Source: JALEFZ01 sp038527485
GTDB lineage: Bacteria; Bacteroidota; Bacteroidia; J057
Length of the DNA: 64,000 nt
Reading direction: 5' to 3'
Assembly (NCBI GenBank): GCA_038527485.1
Contig: JBCBFT010000002.1
Location: 1-64,000 of the forward strand
Part shown: one piece after another, positions 8,743 to 18,283 of the stretch
How positions within the stretch are numbered: position 1 is the first letter of the stretch
Layout of the letters: the number at the start of each line of letters is the position of its first letter
Notes under the pieces: generated by a model
The model's database searches: none
What the model was told of the DNA's origin: nothing
Seen by the model: only the letters and a program-made list of their open reading frames with translations
Position numbers and translations under genes: made by a program

Positions 8743-8776
8743 AACCTTATCTTCATAACCTTATCTTCATAACCTT
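8735..8776 (-). repeat. Perfect 14-bp tandem triplication at the ATPase start codon
   Basis: On the minus strand AAGGTTATGAAGAT occurs three times with no mismatch. Each unit supplies an AAGG and an ATG. The last ATG (8742) is the ATPase start; the two upstream ATGs (8770, 8756) each open a five-codon frame, MKIRL, whose TGA overlaps the next ATG as ATGA. Confidence 0.95.
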
Positions 8777-8960
8777 TCGTGTGCTCTTGGGTTGCTTTCC
8801 ATACAATATACACTTTCCACCACCTTTAAAACCTATTTTTTCTTCCTTTGAGGGTTTTTTCCCCTGAAAGAAACTATATTGAATACCTAGTTAAGTTTGC
8901 AAACGCCCTACGAGTCTGCCTTACTTGCCGCGCGGACGCCCCAAAACACGCAGCCACACA

Positions 8961-9875
8961 ATGAAATTTGGTAAACTAGATGATATATCGGACGTAGATT
9001 TTTCCTTACCTCCCATAAATGATCGGACCTTGGATCTCCTAGGGCGCCAACCCGCACGTCGTTTTCAGGCATATGTGGGGCTTCCACGTTGGGCATCCAA
9101 AGATTGGGTGGGCCAGCTTTTCCCCAGAGGCACAAAGCAAAACGAATACCTCCACTACTATTCTCGCTCATTCAATACCATCGAACTCAATACGACCCAC
9201 TACCGAATACCCCAGCCCGATCAAATTCAAAAGTGGGCACAGCAAGTACCTGATACATTTGTCTTTTGCCCTAAAATCCCCCAAGTCATCTCCCACTATC
9301 GAAAAATGATCCACTCTGAATCGGAGATGGAACAGTTTACCGATTCGATTCGGGTGTTTGGAGATCGCATGGGCTGCGCCTTCGTGCAGATGCATGAATC
9401 CTTTGGCCCTGCCTTGATGGCCAATCTGGAAACTTTCTTGGAATGCTGGCCAGAGGACCTCCCCATTGCATTTGAATTCCGAAACGCCGAATGGTTCGAT
9501 ACCCAACAGTTATTTGCCCCTGTGCTTGGACTTCTTCGAGAATATAAGGCTGCTACAGTAATCACCGATGTATCGGGCCGTCGCGATGTCTTGCATACAG
9601 ACTTGACCAATAAGACCGCTATGATCCGATTGGTCGGCAATGCCCTCGATAAGACCGATTATGAGCGTGCAGATGCTTGGGTCGATCGGCTAAAGTTGTG
9701 GGTGAACAACGGCCTCGAAAAGCTGTATCTCTTTCCACACGAACCAGGAGATGTAGAAGCTGCCAAGATGGGAACTTACTTGGTGGAGCAACTCAATTTG
9801 AAACTAAAGCAGGAGTTGCGCATTCCAGGCATACCTGATACGTCGAGTTCTGGACAGATCTCTCTATTCGGTTAA
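8961..9875 (+). CDS. DUF72 family protein (YecE-like)
   Basis: About 304 aa from the ATG at 8961; a TTG at 8925 in frame would add 12 basic residues and is less likely. DUF72 features are the early 'YVGLPRWASKDWVGQLFP', 'YYSRSFNTIELNTTHYRIP' (the family's N-T-Y/H motif), 'FVFCPKIPQVISH', 'GCAFVQMHESFGP', 'PIAFEFRNAEWF' and 'MIRLVGN'. The family adopts a TIM-barrel fold and lies near nucleotide or DNA metabolism genes in some genomes, but no reaction is established. It stands alone, diverging from the ATPase gene with ~220 bases between. Confidence 0.85.
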   Translation: MKFGKLDDISDVDFSLPPINDRTLDLLGRQPARRFQAYVGLPRWASKDWVGQLFPRGTKQNEYLHYYSRSFNTIELNTTHYRIPQPDQIQKWAQQVPDTFVFCPKIPQVISHYRKMIHSESEMEQFTDSIRVFGDRMGCAFVQMHESFGPALMANLETFLECWPEDLPIAFEFRNAEWFDTQQLFAPVLGLLREYKAATVITDVSGRRDVLHTDLTNKTAMIRLVGNALDKTDYERADAWVDRLKLWVNNGLEKLYLFPHEPGDVEAAKMGTYLVEQLNLKLKQELRIPGIPDTSSSGQISLFG

Positions 9876-9935
9876 TAGAGGACATCCTTCATGGTTCATT
9901 ATTCAATGGATCTTAGACTGGAGCATGTGATCTGC

Positions 9936-10433
9936 CTAAGCGAATGTGATCAGCAGCGCATTTTTCTCTACAGAATTTTTCTCTTCGACGTGGATCTCTT
10001 TCACAATTCCTTCCCCAGGAGATTTGATGATATTTTCCATTTTCATCGCTTCTAGGATCAAAAGCGGATCACCCTTTTTGACTTCCTGGCCCGCTTCAAC
10101 CTTCAGGCTGTGAATAAGACCTGGCATGGGCGCTTTGAGGTTATCCAGTTTTTTAGTGAGAGAGCTTTCCATTCCCAAATCCTTGAGCAGCTTCTCTATA
10201 CGGGATTGAACTTTGACCTTTGTTCGCTTTCCATTGACACTCAGAGAGACTTCATTCGCTTCTTTGTCGAGCTTGTGAATAAATACATTATAGGATTTAC
10301 CTTCATGAATGACGTGAAATAAGCGATTGTTGACGCGCGTGATTTCAGGTGAAAGATTCTGGCCATTGACGGTGTGCTGTCCTTTCTTATGTGCCAACTG
10401 GAAGATAAACTGCTCGACAAATACTTCGGTCAT
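9936..10433 (-). CDS. Biotin carrier protein subunit (acyl-CoA carboxylase type)
   Basis: 165 aa. The C-terminal ~70 residues form a biotinyl domain: 'APMPGLIHSLKVEAGQEVKKGD', then 'LILEAMKMENIIKSP' with the AMKM biotinylation Lys, then 'GIVKEIHVEEKNSVEKNALL'. The N-terminal half is the short beta-rich region found in Bacteroidota propionyl/acetyl-CoA carboxylase carrier proteins. Once biotinylated it should ferry CO2 between carboxylase and transferase subunits. Those subunits are not in the window, which is unusual as the carrier is often next to the carboxylase. Its stop faces the DUF72 gene tail. Confidence 0.85.
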   Translation of the reverse strand: MTEVFVEQFIFQLAHKKGQHTVNGQNLSPEITRVNNRLFHVIHEGKSYNVFIHKLDKEANEVSLSVNGKRTKVKVQSRIEKLLKDLGMESSLTKKLDNLKAPMPGLIHSLKVEAGQEVKKGDPLLILEAMKMENIIKSPGEGIVKEIHVEEKNSVEKNALLITFA

Positions 10434-10565
10434 GATGCGTGTGTTTTAATCGCGAGAAATATAGGACTTTTTTGGAATACTCAGCATGGAGGTGACATTT
10501 GTCAGAACAAGAAAGAGGCCTGTTGTCATGGACAAAGCATTTTCCGCTCAGAAATTGCTAGAAAA

Positions 10566-12869
10566 TCAGTCTTTATCAAACGTAATCAAGAGCGCTGGGA
10601 GGAAAATCAAATTGCTAAACATGGCAATTCCCAGTGTCATAGATGTAAGTAAACCGAGGTTTTGTGTTCCGCCAAAACTCGAATAGGTGAAGGCAACGAA
10701 TCCAAAAAATAGAATCATCGAAGTATAGATCATGCTCACACCTGTATCCTTGAATGAGTTGGATACTGCACGTTTGACAGAATCTCCTAGTCGTCGAGCC
10801 AATCTGTATCTAGCGAGAAAGTGAATGGAGTCATCCACCGCTACACCAAATGCCACACCAAATACCAGTGCGGTACTCGGCTTTAGGGCGATCCCAGTGA
10901 AACCCATGACCCCCGCCACCATGAGCAAAGGAAGAAGGTTGGGAATCAAACTGATAAAGACCATACGAGTGGATCGAAACAAGAGTCCCATCAGCATCGC
11001 TATAATCCCAAAGGCGATGCCCAAGCTCTGGAGCAAGCTTTCTATCAACGTATCATTGGCCTTAACAAAAATACGCGTCGTACCCGTGACGCTGGTGATG
11101 TAGCGCTTGGTCGGAAAAATATCGTCTATATCTTCCTGAATAGAGTCAGATAGTTCTTCTATGCGAATAGAGCCAATGTCTCGAATGGAGGCGGTGATGC
11201 GCGTTACTTTCTGGGTGGAATCTATGAGATTGCGAGAAAGGGACAGTTGATTCCCAAAATTTGAAGCGCGTAGATATCCTGAAATCGCTCCTAGCTCACG
11301 ACGATCAGGAAGCCCATAGGTCTCTGGACCCGCCGCGTAGTAAGACTGCTTAAAAAACTTTGCAAAGTCTGCGATGCTCAAGCTTTTGGATACGTCTGGA
11401 TAAGTGGCCAAGCTGTCTTGCAATCGAGATATGAGCTCCAGTGTTCTAGCTTGTAAAACACCTCGCCTAGACTTTGTCGTATCCTCGACAACGATTTCAA
11501 AAGGAAAGGCTCCATTGAATTTGTCTTCGATATATCTCAGATCCTGCATCACATAGCTGTCTTGTGGGAGATCATCGGCCATGTAAGAGACAGGATTGAT
11601 CCTCAGCATACCCCATATCGAGAGCGCCATGATCAAAAAGGTAATCCCAAATACTGCCCAGCGATAATTCAGCACCGCATTATCTAAGAGTTTAATCACG
11701 ACTGAGAGTCCTCTACGCTGGAGGTGACGCGTCTGATGCTTGCGTGGAGAAGGCAAGAAGCTGAATACAATGGGAATCAAAAGTAGAGAAATAAAGAATG
11801 CGGCAATCACACTCAAACCAGCTACTACCCCAAATTCTTTCAAAGGTTGAATATCCGTAAATGCCAATACCCCTAGCCCAATGGCTGTCGTAGCATTGGT
11901 CATGACTGTCACGATTCCAATCTTCTCGATGACCAAGATGAGAGACTTCATCTTATTGCGCGTACGCAGAAATTCGATGTGGTACTTGGTGATCAAGTAG
12001 ACGCTATTGGGAATCGATATGACCGTGACCAGAGAAGGAATGATGCCTGTAATCAAGGAAATCTCGTAATCCATAAGTCCGATCAGTCCCATCGAAAATA
12101 TGATCACAGAGCCTACAACGATGAGGGGAAAGATGGTCGTAGAAAGGGACCTAAAAAAGAGAAGGAGGGTGATTCCTGTCACGATTAAAGCCAAAACGAG
12201 AAAGAGATATAATTCTCCTACAACGGTTTGGTGAAGGTCATACCTAATGACTGGAAGGCCTGCGACATGAACTTCTAACTCATATTGCTGCTTGAATGCG
12301 TCGATCTTCTCCAAGATATTTCCTACAATGGGGACCTTATCGGCTGTATTCATCCGATCAGGGTCTAGGGATATCATGACAAGGGATACATCAGAAGAAG
12401 CTTTATACAGGAGATCCTGATAGAAAGGCAGGTCATTGATTCGCTTGACTAGGCTATCTACCTCTGCCTGTGTTTCGGGTTTTTGTTTGGCTACGGGCTC
12501 GACTCGAAAACTGAGCGTGCTATCGTCACGAATAAGATCAAAAATTCCTGTATAATTGATGACACCTGTGACCGCATCGGCTTGCTTCAATTCTTCTCCC
12601 AGTTCATAGACCCCTTTAAAATTATCTAGTTGGGAGAGGTCGGCATCTATAGATATGACCATGGTATTGGCATCATCACCAAAAACCTCTTTAAACCGCA
12701 GAAACTCAATGTATACGGGATCATCTTCGTGTACAAAACTAACCAGCGTTTGGGAGATTTTTTTCCCTCGCTGGGTCCACATAAAGCCTGTAAATAATGC
12801 CAGAACAATGAGGATCGCTATCCGATTACGGATGATCGTGGTCGCTATGACTTGCCAGTTAAAATTCAT
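10566..12869 (-). CDS. RND-superfamily exporter (MMPL type)
   Basis: About 767 aa from the ATG at 12869 (a TTG three codons upstream is also possible). Two halves each have one helix, a large periplasmic loop and a five-helix bundle, the MMPL/SSD-RND plan. Recognisable are 'GDDANTMVISIDADLSQLDN' in loop 1, 'GIIPSLVTVISIPNSVYLITKYH' and the diagnostic 'FGVAFGVAVDDSIHFLARYR' in the second half. It should use the proton gradient to export or move lipids or hydrophobic compounds; the substrate is unknown. No membrane-fusion or TolC partner is near. The biotin carrier gene follows after 132 bases. Confidence 0.85.
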   Translation of the reverse strand: MNFNWQVIATTIIRNRIAILIVLALFTGFMWTQRGKKISQTLVSFVHEDDPVYIEFLRFKEVFGDDANTMVISIDADLSQLDNFKGVYELGEELKQADAVTGVINYTGIFDLIRDDSTLSFRVEPVAKQKPETQAEVDSLVKRINDLPFYQDLLYKASSDVSLVMISLDPDRMNTADKVPIVGNILEKIDAFKQQYELEVHVAGLPVIRYDLHQTVVGELYLFLVLALIVTGITLLLFFRSLSTTIFPLIVVGSVIIFSMGLIGLMDYEISLITGIIPSLVTVISIPNSVYLITKYHIEFLRTRNKMKSLILVIEKIGIVTVMTNATTAIGLGVLAFTDIQPLKEFGVVAGLSVIAAFFISLLLIPIVFSFLPSPRKHQTRHLQRRGLSVVIKLLDNAVLNYRWAVFGITFLIMALSIWGMLRINPVSYMADDLPQDSYVMQDLRYIEDKFNGAFPFEIVVEDTTKSRRGVLQARTLELISRLQDSLATYPDVSKSLSIADFAKFFKQSYYAAGPETYGLPDRRELGAISGYLRASNFGNQLSLSRNLIDSTQKVTRITASIRDIGSIRIEELSDSIQEDIDDIFPTKRYITSVTGTTRIFVKANDTLIESLLQSLGIAFGIIAMLMGLLFRSTRMVFISLIPNLLPLLMVAGVMGFTGIALKPSTALVFGVAFGVAVDDSIHFLARYRLARRLGDSVKRAVSNSFKDTGVSMIYTSMILFFGFVAFTYSSFGGTQNLGLLTSMTLGIAMFSNLIFLPALLITFDKD

Positions 12870-12927
12870 GAGCCGCAAATCTACGATTTTTTCTACAAGG
12901 AGGGGTGTAATAATTTAATTGTCCTTT

Positions 12928-13560
12928 TCATTTTTTTCGCGAAAGGATGATCTCTACCCTCCTGTTTAATGCCTGCCCCGCGGCAGAACGATTAGATGCA
13001 CTGGGCGTAAATTTCCCTTTTCCTACACACTTAATCGCAAAAGGAAATACGCCCTGAATGACCATGTACTCAGCCACCTCCGCTGCACGCATGTTGGATA
13101 ATTGCCAACTATGGCGACAGGTAGGATCTTGCGCGCATTCCTGATTGTCCGTGTGTCCTTCAATCGTAATGATTAAGTCTTCCCTGTCAAGAAGCGAATC
13201 CGCAATGGGTTTCAACTGTTCCTTCATCTGTTCGTCCAACAGGTACTTACCAGGTGCAAATTCTAGGCGCGAGGAAATCACATAAGCTTCCTGACCTTTG
13301 ACACGACGCAGATTGAGCTGAGGATAAGCGACAGCAGATGGGCTAGCAGACTGAGGCACACGGGTGGGTTTGCGATTGTCTTTTTCAGGTAAACATACCT
13401 CTTCAATGTAGCTTTGGTACTGGGCATTGAGTACTTGCTCTGCCCTGAGTTCCTGTCTGAGAGAATCTACTTTTGAAATACTTTCCCCACCACCACCGCT
13501 AAGTGAGCAACTGATGCAGCATCCTATAAGTAGCAGCCCTAAATAATTCCCTGCCTTCAT
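12928..13560 (-). CDS. OmpA-family lipoprotein
   Basis: 210 aa. The N-terminus (GNYLGLLLIGCCISC) has a lipobox L-I-G-C at residues 11-14. A linker with a short coiled region follows, then a C-terminal OmpA domain: 'FAPGKYLLDEQMKEQLKPIA', 'ITIEGHTDNQ', 'LSNMRAAEVAEYMV', 'GKGKFTPSASN' and 'NRRVEIIL', which together form the peptidoglycan-binding fold. It should sit in the outer membrane or periplasm and tie to the cell wall. 'QECAQDPTCRHSW' places two Cys in the loop after GHTDN, possibly a disulfide. It diverges from the M42 peptidase. Confidence 0.85.
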   Translation of the reverse strand: MKAGNYLGLLLIGCCISCSLSGGGGESISKVDSLRQELRAEQVLNAQYQSYIEEVCLPEKDNRKPTRVPQSASPSAVAYPQLNLRRVKGQEAYVISSRLEFAPGKYLLDEQMKEQLKPIADSLLDREDLIITIEGHTDNQECAQDPTCRHSWQLSNMRAAEVAEYMVIQGVFPFAIKCVGKGKFTPSASNRSAAGQALNRRVEIILSRKK

Positions 13561-13803
13561 ATGTAGGGGATTGAGTAATTGGAGTAAAACCGAGTCCTTT
13601 TCTTTCGTCTCCTCTTCCCTTATAACTCGTTTAACCGAGTCCGTTACACAGTTCTCATGTACACTTTAACAAGAGGAGTGCTTTCAAGTGGCAAATTACA
13701 GAAAAATGATGAAGAAGTATGATTTACCCTGCTTCTTACGCAGGACTTGGGAAGATGTACAATTCCTGCTATTTTCCAGCCTTAATTGAAAGAAATTGAT
13801 TTT

Positions 13804-14844
13804 ATGCCATTAAATATTTCGTTACTGAAGGAATTGTGTATCACACCTGGCCCTCCAGGAGGAGAAGACCCTATACGTCACATAGTCAAACGTGAGATAG
13901 AAGGACTAGTAGACAGTATGTATGAAGACCCTATGGGAAATATCGTCGCTGTCAAGAAAGGAAAAGAGGATAAGCGTGTGATGGCTGCGGCCCACATGGA
14001 TGAGATTTCATTTATCATTACACATATCGATAAAAACGGGTTTGCGCGCTTCCATACTTTGGGAGGCTTCGATCCTAAGACATTGACTGCGCAGCGTGTC
14101 ATCGTACATGGCAAAAAGCCACTGGTAGGCGTCATGGGCAGTAAGCCCATCCACTTGATGTCCCCCGAGGAGCGAACCAAGGCTCCCAAACTTTCAGACT
14201 ACTTCATTGACTTCGGAATGCAGGGGGCACAGGTAAAGGAGATCATACAAGTAGGTGATAAAGTAACCCGTGAACGCGACCTAGTCGAACTCGGTGATAC
14301 TGTCTCCACGAAGTCCCTTGACAACCGGATATCTGTCTTTATTTTGATCGAAGCACTGAGAAATATGGGACAACCCGCCTACGATTTTTACGCAGTTTTC
14401 TCTGTACAAGAAGAAGTGGGTCTACGGGGTGCCACTACTGCCGCCAGAAAAATCAATCCCGATTTCGGATTTGGTTTGGACACCACCATCGCCAATGACC
14501 TCCCACATGCCCAAGATCACGAATATATCACCCAACTAGGCAAAGGAACAGCCATCAAAATCATGGATTCTTCCGTGATCACGGATAGCCGTATGGTACG
14601 ATTTATGGAAAAGGTAGCCAGTGAGAAGGACATTCCCAATCAGAGAGAAATACTGACGGGAGGCGGGACGGATACTGCAGCCATTCAAAGAGGAGGTGAT
14701 GGTGCGATTGTCGGTTGTGTGTCTATTCCAACACGTCACATTCACAGCGTGGTAGAGATGTGCCACAAGACCGATATCCAAGCCTCTATTGATCTTTTGA
14801 TTGCTTCTGTAGAATCACTCGATCAGTTTGATTACACATGGTAA
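13804..14844 (+). CDS. M42-family metallo-aminopeptidase
   Basis: About 346 aa. The ATG at 13804 is preferred over a TTG 18 bases upstream. M42 zinc ligands and catalytic residues are in place: His64 in 'AAHMDEI', Asp in 'STKSLDNRIS', the Glu pair in 'FSVQEEVGLRGA', Asp in 'GLDTTIAND' and the final His in 'IPTRHIHSVVEM'. Family members are self-compartmentalising aminopeptidases (FrvX/glutamyl-aminopeptidase/TET type) that trim peptides in the cytoplasm. 'PPGGEDPIR' replaces the usual 'SG.E..' near the start, a normal variant. It is followed by a purine nucleoside phosphorylase after 114 bases. Confidence 0.9.
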   Translation: MPLNISLLKELCITPGPPGGEDPIRHIVKREIEGLVDSMYEDPMGNIVAVKKGKEDKRVMAAAHMDEISFIITHIDKNGFARFHTLGGFDPKTLTAQRVIVHGKKPLVGVMGSKPIHLMSPEERTKAPKLSDYFIDFGMQGAQVKEIIQVGDKVTRERDLVELGDTVSTKSLDNRISVFILIEALRNMGQPAYDFYAVFSVQEEVGLRGATTAARKINPDFGFGLDTTIANDLPHAQDHEYITQLGKGTAIKIMDSSVITDSRMVRFMEKVASEKDIPNQREILTGGGTDTAAIQRGGDGAIVGCVSIPTRHIHSVVEMCHKTDIQASIDLLIASVESLDQFDYTW

Positions 14845-14958
14845 TATCTTAGGGGACAGACAAATCGTTAGACCAAGGGCTGAAGACATCTATGAGCAGA
14901 AATAAAATAGCAGCCCTAGCGCTCCATTATGCTTGTCCCTTCATATACAAAACTACAT

Positions 14959-15780
14959 ATGGAATCCTACTACAAAGAAATAAGCGACGCAGTAGAATAC
15001 ATTCGCAGACACTATAAAGGTACGCCAACTATTGGCATTGTATTGGGCACAGGTCTAGGCGGTTTGGTAGAACAGATCGAAGAAGAAAAAGTCATCCCTT
15101 ATAATTTTATCCCACATTTTCCAATCTCTACTGTGGAGAGCCACTTTGGACGTCTCATATTTGGGAAGTTGGGCAATAAATCTGTCATGGCCATGCAAGG
15201 TCGCCTTCACTACTACGAAGGCTACTCTATGCGACAGCTTACGTTTCCTATTCGCGTGATGAAACAACTGGGCGTAGAGACACTCTTCATTTCCAATGCT
15301 TCAGGTGGGCTCAACAAAGACTTCTGCTCGGGCGATCTGGTAGCCATAGACGACCACATCAATTTACAGATAGCCAATCCCCTTGTAGGACCCAATCTAT
15401 CGGAGTTTGGCTCGCGCTTCCCAGACATGAGCGCCCCCTACGATAAGCACCTGATCGATAGAGCGATGGAACTAGCAGACGATCTGGGGTACAAAATGCA
15501 TAAGGGAGTCTATGTAGGTGTGACAGGTCCTAACCTAGAAACAAGAGCAGAATACCGGTTCCTACGAATCATCGGAGGTGATATCGTCGGCATGTCTACG
15601 GTTCCAGAAGTACTGGTAGCACGACATATGGACCTCAAGGTCTGCGCTATATCAGTAGTGACCGACGAATGTGATCCCGACAACTTGCAAGAGGTGACAC
15701 TGGAGGATGTGATTCAAGTGGCCAATGAAGCAGAACCCAAACTCACACGCATATTCTCTGATTTGATACAAGGACTTTAG
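14959..15780 (+). CDS. punA: Purine nucleoside phosphorylase (trimeric type)
   Basis: About 273 aa from the ATG at 14959, which matches family N-termini; a 10-residue extension from 14929 is possible. It has 'IGIVLGTGLGGL', the phosphate loop, 'MQGRLHYYEGY', 'LFISNASGGLN', 'GVYVGVTGPNLETRAEYRFL' and 'VGMSTVPEVLVARH', all typical of trimeric PNP. The 'TDECDP' near the end has Glu-Cys-Asp where guanine-specific enzymes usually have an Asn. It should split purine nucleosides with phosphate to base and (deoxy)ribose 1-phosphate in salvage. Confidence 0.93.
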   Translation: MESYYKEISDAVEYIRRHYKGTPTIGIVLGTGLGGLVEQIEEEKVIPYNFIPHFPISTVESHFGRLIFGKLGNKSVMAMQGRLHYYEGYSMRQLTFPIRVMKQLGVETLFISNASGGLNKDFCSGDLVAIDDHINLQIANPLVGPNLSEFGSRFPDMSAPYDKHLIDRAMELADDLGYKMHKGVYVGVTGPNLETRAEYRFLRIIGGDIVGMSTVPEVLVARHMDLKVCAISVVTDECDPDNLQEVTLEDVIQVANEAEPKLTRIFSDLIQGL

Positions 15781-15818
15781 TGTCGTATTCGAAATAAGAT
15801 ACTGTCTCTCAGACTTGA

Positions 15819-15856
15819 TTTCCCCATTCTCCTTAGGGTTAATGGGGAAAATTTGG
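15819..15856 (+). terminator. Probable terminator after punA
   Basis: A perfect 10-bp stem TTTCCCCATT/AATGGGGAAA (15819-15828 and 15841-15850) with a 12-nt loop follows the stop by 38 bases. The T tract after it is weak (ATTTGGTTT). Confidence 0.5.
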
Positions 15857-15948
15857 TTTAGATCCAACCTTTTACGCATTTTGCGCCTCGTTGAGAGGAT
15901 GAGTAAAATCCTACAAGAGATCTCACCTGATGTTAATATGTAAATACC

Positions 15949-18258
15949 TTGTCAAGCCATCCACATAGCATATTCCAACCTATCCCATGGGTCAGATTCC
16001 TCCTATGGGGAGTCTGCTTTTTGCCACTTGCGCTAAAGGGGCAACAGATACCCAGTGGAACAGGCTTCCAGACGGACAATCGAGGCCTGCTGCAATCGGG
16101 CCTTACCGCTCCGCTAGACTCTACGGGTTTGGATTCGCTCCCCGAGAAAATCGACATCCAGCCAGATACAAGATATGTAGAGATTGAGTCCTTTTTTCGC
16201 CACAAACCAAGGTTTGTATTTCAACAGCAAAAGCAGTTTGAGACGATTCACTTGTGGGATGAAATCGACCGTCTTCCAGGCTTCGTTCAATCCATCGGCC
16301 AGTATGGCAAGCCTTACAAGCAATGGGAAGATGGACTAGATGCGCGTTTTTTGCATCACTTTCGACTCAGTCCAGACCTCAAGGACCCTATTTTTGATGC
16401 GGCCAATGCCTATCTGACGATGCAGACGCTGTACCTGGATACTAAGACACCCTATGTGAATGTCCAATACATGCAAGGACCTGATCGTCTGACGCGCACC
16501 CAAGTCATTGGCTCCCAAAATATCAAGCCTTGGTGGAACTTTTCCTTTATGCTCAAAAGACGAATCTCGCAGAGTGTATATCGAGATTTAGTAGCAGATC
16601 ATACCAACGTCTACCTCAATTCTAACTATCACTCCCAAAACCTCCGATACTACCTGTTTGGAGAAGTTGTCTATAATCAGTTGAACGATGAGATCAATGG
16701 CGGTGTGCCGCACGTATTTGATGAGACTTGGAACCGTGTCAGTGACGACGGCGTCATCTCAGATACAGCTGTGTTTCTGAATCCGTTTCTCACCACACCA
16801 CAATTCAATCCAAGTTATAATGGGCTCTTTTTCAAGAGTGCACGTGCGCCGCTTTTGGCAGATGCCCAGCGCAGCAACCGTCTCCAATACATCAAGGTGG
16901 ATCAGTATTATCAATTGATTCGTCCGAAGGACAGCACCCGCATCGAGCAAAATCTCACGCTCCGTGGCAAGCTGAGAGCAGAGACCAATAGGCATCGATT
17001 TGTTGACCAAAGTATTGACACGACCAGCCTGAAGGCGAATATTGTCCCTGTATATCCGACGCTAGCCCCCGATTCTACTGACATCAATGATAATTATGTC
17101 AGCCGCAGGATCAGTGTGATGGGCCAGCTCAGTTATTCATTGGCACTTAAAGAAAATCTCAGCCTGCAAATTGATGGCGGGATCGACTACGAATACCTAC
17201 GCCTTATCAAGGATACTACCCTAGCTGACAGGAATAAATCAGGACAAGAAGTCAATGGGAAACTGACCTTTCCACTGGGATATGTGGAGGCAAATATCCG
17301 ACAGACATTTTCCAATATCCTACCCTCAGAGCGAACCGTGAGATTGAATGCAGAGCTCGCTCCTCCTATCTGGCGGAGCACGTACAAGTTTGACCGTAGG
17401 TGGAAGAAGCTCAGTCCAGTGGTACAAGACAGCCTCATCAAGCTCGCACAATCTATCCCTCAGGATTCTACCCTCCCTTCCATTCCCGACCGCTATCGTC
17501 CCCTCAAGATCTTAGGTGAGACGAATATTGGGAGCATGAATCCCAGCCTCTTTCAGGCATTCATTCCAGGCGACTCTGGGAGTACGTACAGGCCTGGAGT
17601 AGATCTGGTCAATCAGCAAATCACGCATTTTAGTGTGGGACTACGCTATCAAACTCCTGCACCTGTGGGGCCTGGAGATACATTGTTGTCCTCTTATTTT
17701 GAGATCAGAGGATTTGTTTCTCGACTGGACCAGATGATCTATTATGATCGGGACTTCCTTGTACAGCAATCAGCCAATGGCGAGGCTTTGAACTGGGTCG
17801 GAGGTCAACTGAAGGCGCGCTTGAGATTCTTACGGAAATTCTACTTAGAGTCGGATGTATCCTATCAAATAGGGCAGACCAATAGTACGAGCATCGATTT
17901 GCAACGCTATACCCAATCTATTCCTCAGTGGCATGGGGTCGTAGATTTATTTTATGACAATTCGAAGGTCTCCTTTGCCCGCAGATTTCGATTGGGGCTA
18001 CGTGGACAATTTATGACGCGATATGTCGGGCAGACCTTGGACCCCTTATCAGGACAATTTTTTCCGACGGACTATGAGATTCCTCCTTATGTACGCCTAG
18101 ATGTATATACCGTATTAAATGTATGGGGTGTTCCCGTTTTCGCCAAATTCAGCCACGCCAACGAATTCGCGTTTGTACAAGGTTATTTTACGACCCCTAC
18201 CTATCCTATGCTGGAGCGCGCCTTTACGGTAGGTTTGAGTTGGAGCTTCTTCGATTGA
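15949..18258 (+). CDS. Putative porin (Porin_10-like outer-membrane beta-barrel)
   Basis: 769 aa. The only in-frame start upstream of the signal peptide is a TTG at 15949, since a stop lies at 15934. The signal (RFLLWGVCFLPLALKGQQ) is followed by a non-barrel segment and a long region of alternating hydrophobic strands ending in 'FTVGLSWSFFD', the aromatic end of outer-membrane barrels. Diagnostic phrases are 'TLYLDTKTPYVNVQYMQG', 'SQNIKPWWNFSF' and 'NLRYYLFGEVVYN', which I recognise from the Bacteroidota 'putative porin' family. Substrate unknown. It converges with rsmE 25 bases away. Confidence 0.8.
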   Translation: MSSHPHSIFQPIPWVRFLLWGVCFLPLALKGQQIPSGTGFQTDNRGLLQSGLTAPLDSTGLDSLPEKIDIQPDTRYVEIESFFRHKPRFVFQQQKQFETIHLWDEIDRLPGFVQSIGQYGKPYKQWEDGLDARFLHHFRLSPDLKDPIFDAANAYLTMQTLYLDTKTPYVNVQYMQGPDRLTRTQVIGSQNIKPWWNFSFMLKRRISQSVYRDLVADHTNVYLNSNYHSQNLRYYLFGEVVYNQLNDEINGGVPHVFDETWNRVSDDGVISDTAVFLNPFLTTPQFNPSYNGLFFKSARAPLLADAQRSNRLQYIKVDQYYQLIRPKDSTRIEQNLTLRGKLRAETNRHRFVDQSIDTTSLKANIVPVYPTLAPDSTDINDNYVSRRISVMGQLSYSLALKENLSLQIDGGIDYEYLRLIKDTTLADRNKSGQEVNGKLTFPLGYVEANIRQTFSNILPSERTVRLNAELAPPIWRSTYKFDRRWKKLSPVVQDSLIKLAQSIPQDSTLPSIPDRYRPLKILGETNIGSMNPSLFQAFIPGDSGSTYRPGVDLVNQQITHFSVGLRYQTPAPVGPGDTLLSSYFEIRGFVSRLDQMIYYDRDFLVQQSANGEALNWVGGQLKARLRFLRKFYLESDVSYQIGQTNSTSIDLQRYTQSIPQWHGVVDLFYDNSKVSFARRFRLGLRGQFMTRYVGQTLDPLSGQFFPTDYEIPPYVRLDVYTVLNVWGVPVFAKFSHANEFAFVQGYFTTPTYPMLERAFTVGLSWSFFD

Positions 18259-18283
18259 TGGGACAAGTTCAGGCTCGCTCCTG

